Part shown: one piece after another, positions 5,780-6,413 of the stretch | How the letters are laid out: every line of letters begins with the position of its first letter | Position numbering within the stretch: position 1 is the stretch's first letter | NCBI GenBank assembly: GCA_946480245.1 | Contig: CAMLIZ010000206.1 | Coordinates: 1 to 6,413 of the forward strand | Reading direction: 5' to 3' | Length of the DNA stretch: 6,413 nucleotides | Source: an uncultured Pseudomonadota bacterium | GTDB lineage: Bacteria; Pseudomonadota; Gammaproteobacteria; Burkholderiales; Burkholderiaceae | The notes under the pieces: model-generated | What the model saw: the letters and a program-made list of their open reading frames with translations, nothing else | What the model was told of the DNA's origin: nothing | The model's database searches: none | Program-made: the position numbers and the translations under genes

Positions 5780-6413
5780 ATGAGAACAACCTACTGCGGC
5801 CTGGTCAGCGAAGCGCTGATGGGCCAGACCGTCACGCTGATGGGCTGGGCCCACCGACGGCGTGACCACGGCGGCGTGATCTTCATCGACCTGCGCGACC
5901 GTGAAGGCGTGGTGCAGATCGTGTGCGACCCCGACCGGCCGGAGATGTTCGCCACCGCCGAGGGCGTGCGCAGCGAGTTCTGCCTGAAGGTGGTGGGCAA
6001 GGTGCGGCCGCGCCCGGCAGGCACGGAGAACGCCAACCTCACCAGCGGCAAGGTCGAGGTGCTGTGCCAGGAGCTGGAGGTGCTGAACCCCAGCGTCACG
6101 CCGCCGTTCCCGTTGGACGACGAGAACCTGTCGGAAACGACGCGCCTCACGCACCGCGTGCTCGACCTGCGCCGGCCCACGATGCAGCACAACCTCATGC
6201 TGCGCTACCGGGTGGCGATGGCGGTGCGCAAGTTCCTCGACGAGCATGGCTTCATCGACATCGAGACGCCGGTGCTCACCAAGAGCACGCCCGAGGGTGC
6301 GCGCGACTATCTGGTGCCCAGCCGAGTGAACGACGGCATGTTCTTCGCGCTGCCGCAATCGCCCCAGCTGTTCAAGCAGCTGCTGATGGTGGCGGGCTTC
6401 GACCGCTACTACC
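5780..6413 (+). CDS. aspS: Aspartyl-tRNA synthetase, N-terminal part (partial; probably non-discriminating Asp/Asn type)
   Basis: The first 211 codons of a bacterial-type AspRS, running off the right edge. It begins [16 protein letters not shown]. The N-terminal OB-fold anticodon-binding domain covers roughly residues 1-105 ([19 protein letters not shown] at 22-40). The class II catalytic domain then begins, with [13 protein letters not shown], the motif-1 region [20 protein letters not shown] and [13 protein letters not shown], close to E. coli AspS. It charges tRNA-Asp with aspartate in the cytoplasm. His30 and Gly81 occupy positions where E. coli's discriminating enzyme has Leu and Lys; His and Gly are the residues linked to non-discriminating AspRS in Pseudomonas aeruginosa. 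This enzyme may therefore also charge tRNA-Asn, for conversion by GatCAB. Motifs 2 and 3 are outside the window. Confidence 0.96.
   Translation, partial: MRTTYCGLVSEALMGQTVTLMGWAHRRRDHGGVIFIDLRDREGVVQIVCDPDRPEMFATAEGVRSEFCLKVVGKVRPRPAGTENANLTSGKVEVLCQELEVLNPSVTPPFPLDDENLSETTRLTHRVLDLRRPTMQHNLMLRYRVAMAVRKFLDEHGFIDIETPVLTKSTPEGARDYLVPSRVNDGMFFALPQSPQLFKQLLMVAGFDRYY

Noticed and set aside
1..6413. Transposon, CRISPR, tRNA, rRNA, phage or defence genes
   Set aside because: I saw no spaced direct repeats, terminal inverted repeats, transposase or integrase motifs, or tRNA-like folds; the window is filled by housekeeping and transport genes.

Overview
This window is ordinary, compact chromosomal DNA from a GC-rich proteobacterium, most likely a betaproteobacterium of the order Burkholderiales. 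The support is very GC-rich third codon positions in every gene, the block FmdB-family protein / DUF502 membrane protein / aspS next to ubiJ-ubiB, and promoters recognisable mainly by a TAcAAT or TATAAT -10 box close to the start codon. I cannot name the genus. I saw no mobile element, CRISPR array, tRNA or rRNA.

Layout. (1) Bases 1-783, minus strand: the N-terminal 261 codons of a polyprenyl-phosphate sugar phosphotransferase (WcaJ/EPS type), running off the left edge before its catalytic domain. (2) A 189-bp divergent intergenic region with a good -10 box for the rightward genes. (3) ubiJ (973-1494) and ubiB (1491-3047), overlapping by ATGA: a translationally coupled pair of ubiquinone-biosynthesis accessory proteins. 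(4) A 151-bp gap holding an interrupted hairpin. (5) A 12-helix APC-superfamily amino acid/amine permease (3199-4575). (6) A short gap with a perfect TATAAT, then an FmdB-family zinc-ribbon protein (4632-4961), a DUF502 two-helix membrane protein (4993-5649, GTG start), a perfect 11-bp hairpin overlapping the DUF502 stop, and the first 211 codons of aspS (5780 to the right edge).

Functional reading. UbiJ (lipid-binding SCP2-type) and UbiB (atypical ABC1/ADCK kinase-like ATPase) support the membrane-proximal late steps of ubiquinone synthesis. The FmdB-DUF502-aspS run looks like one transcription unit starting at the TATAAT box. The AspRS N-terminus carries His30 and Gly81, the combination associated with non-discriminating AspRS, which suggests the cell may make Asn-tRNA by the indirect GatCAB route. 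The permease looks like an independent transport gene set between two housekeeping blocks. No clearly new system is visible; the most useful leads are a probable leaderless ubiJ mRNA, the stop-codon hairpin of the DUF502 gene, and the AspRS specificity signature.
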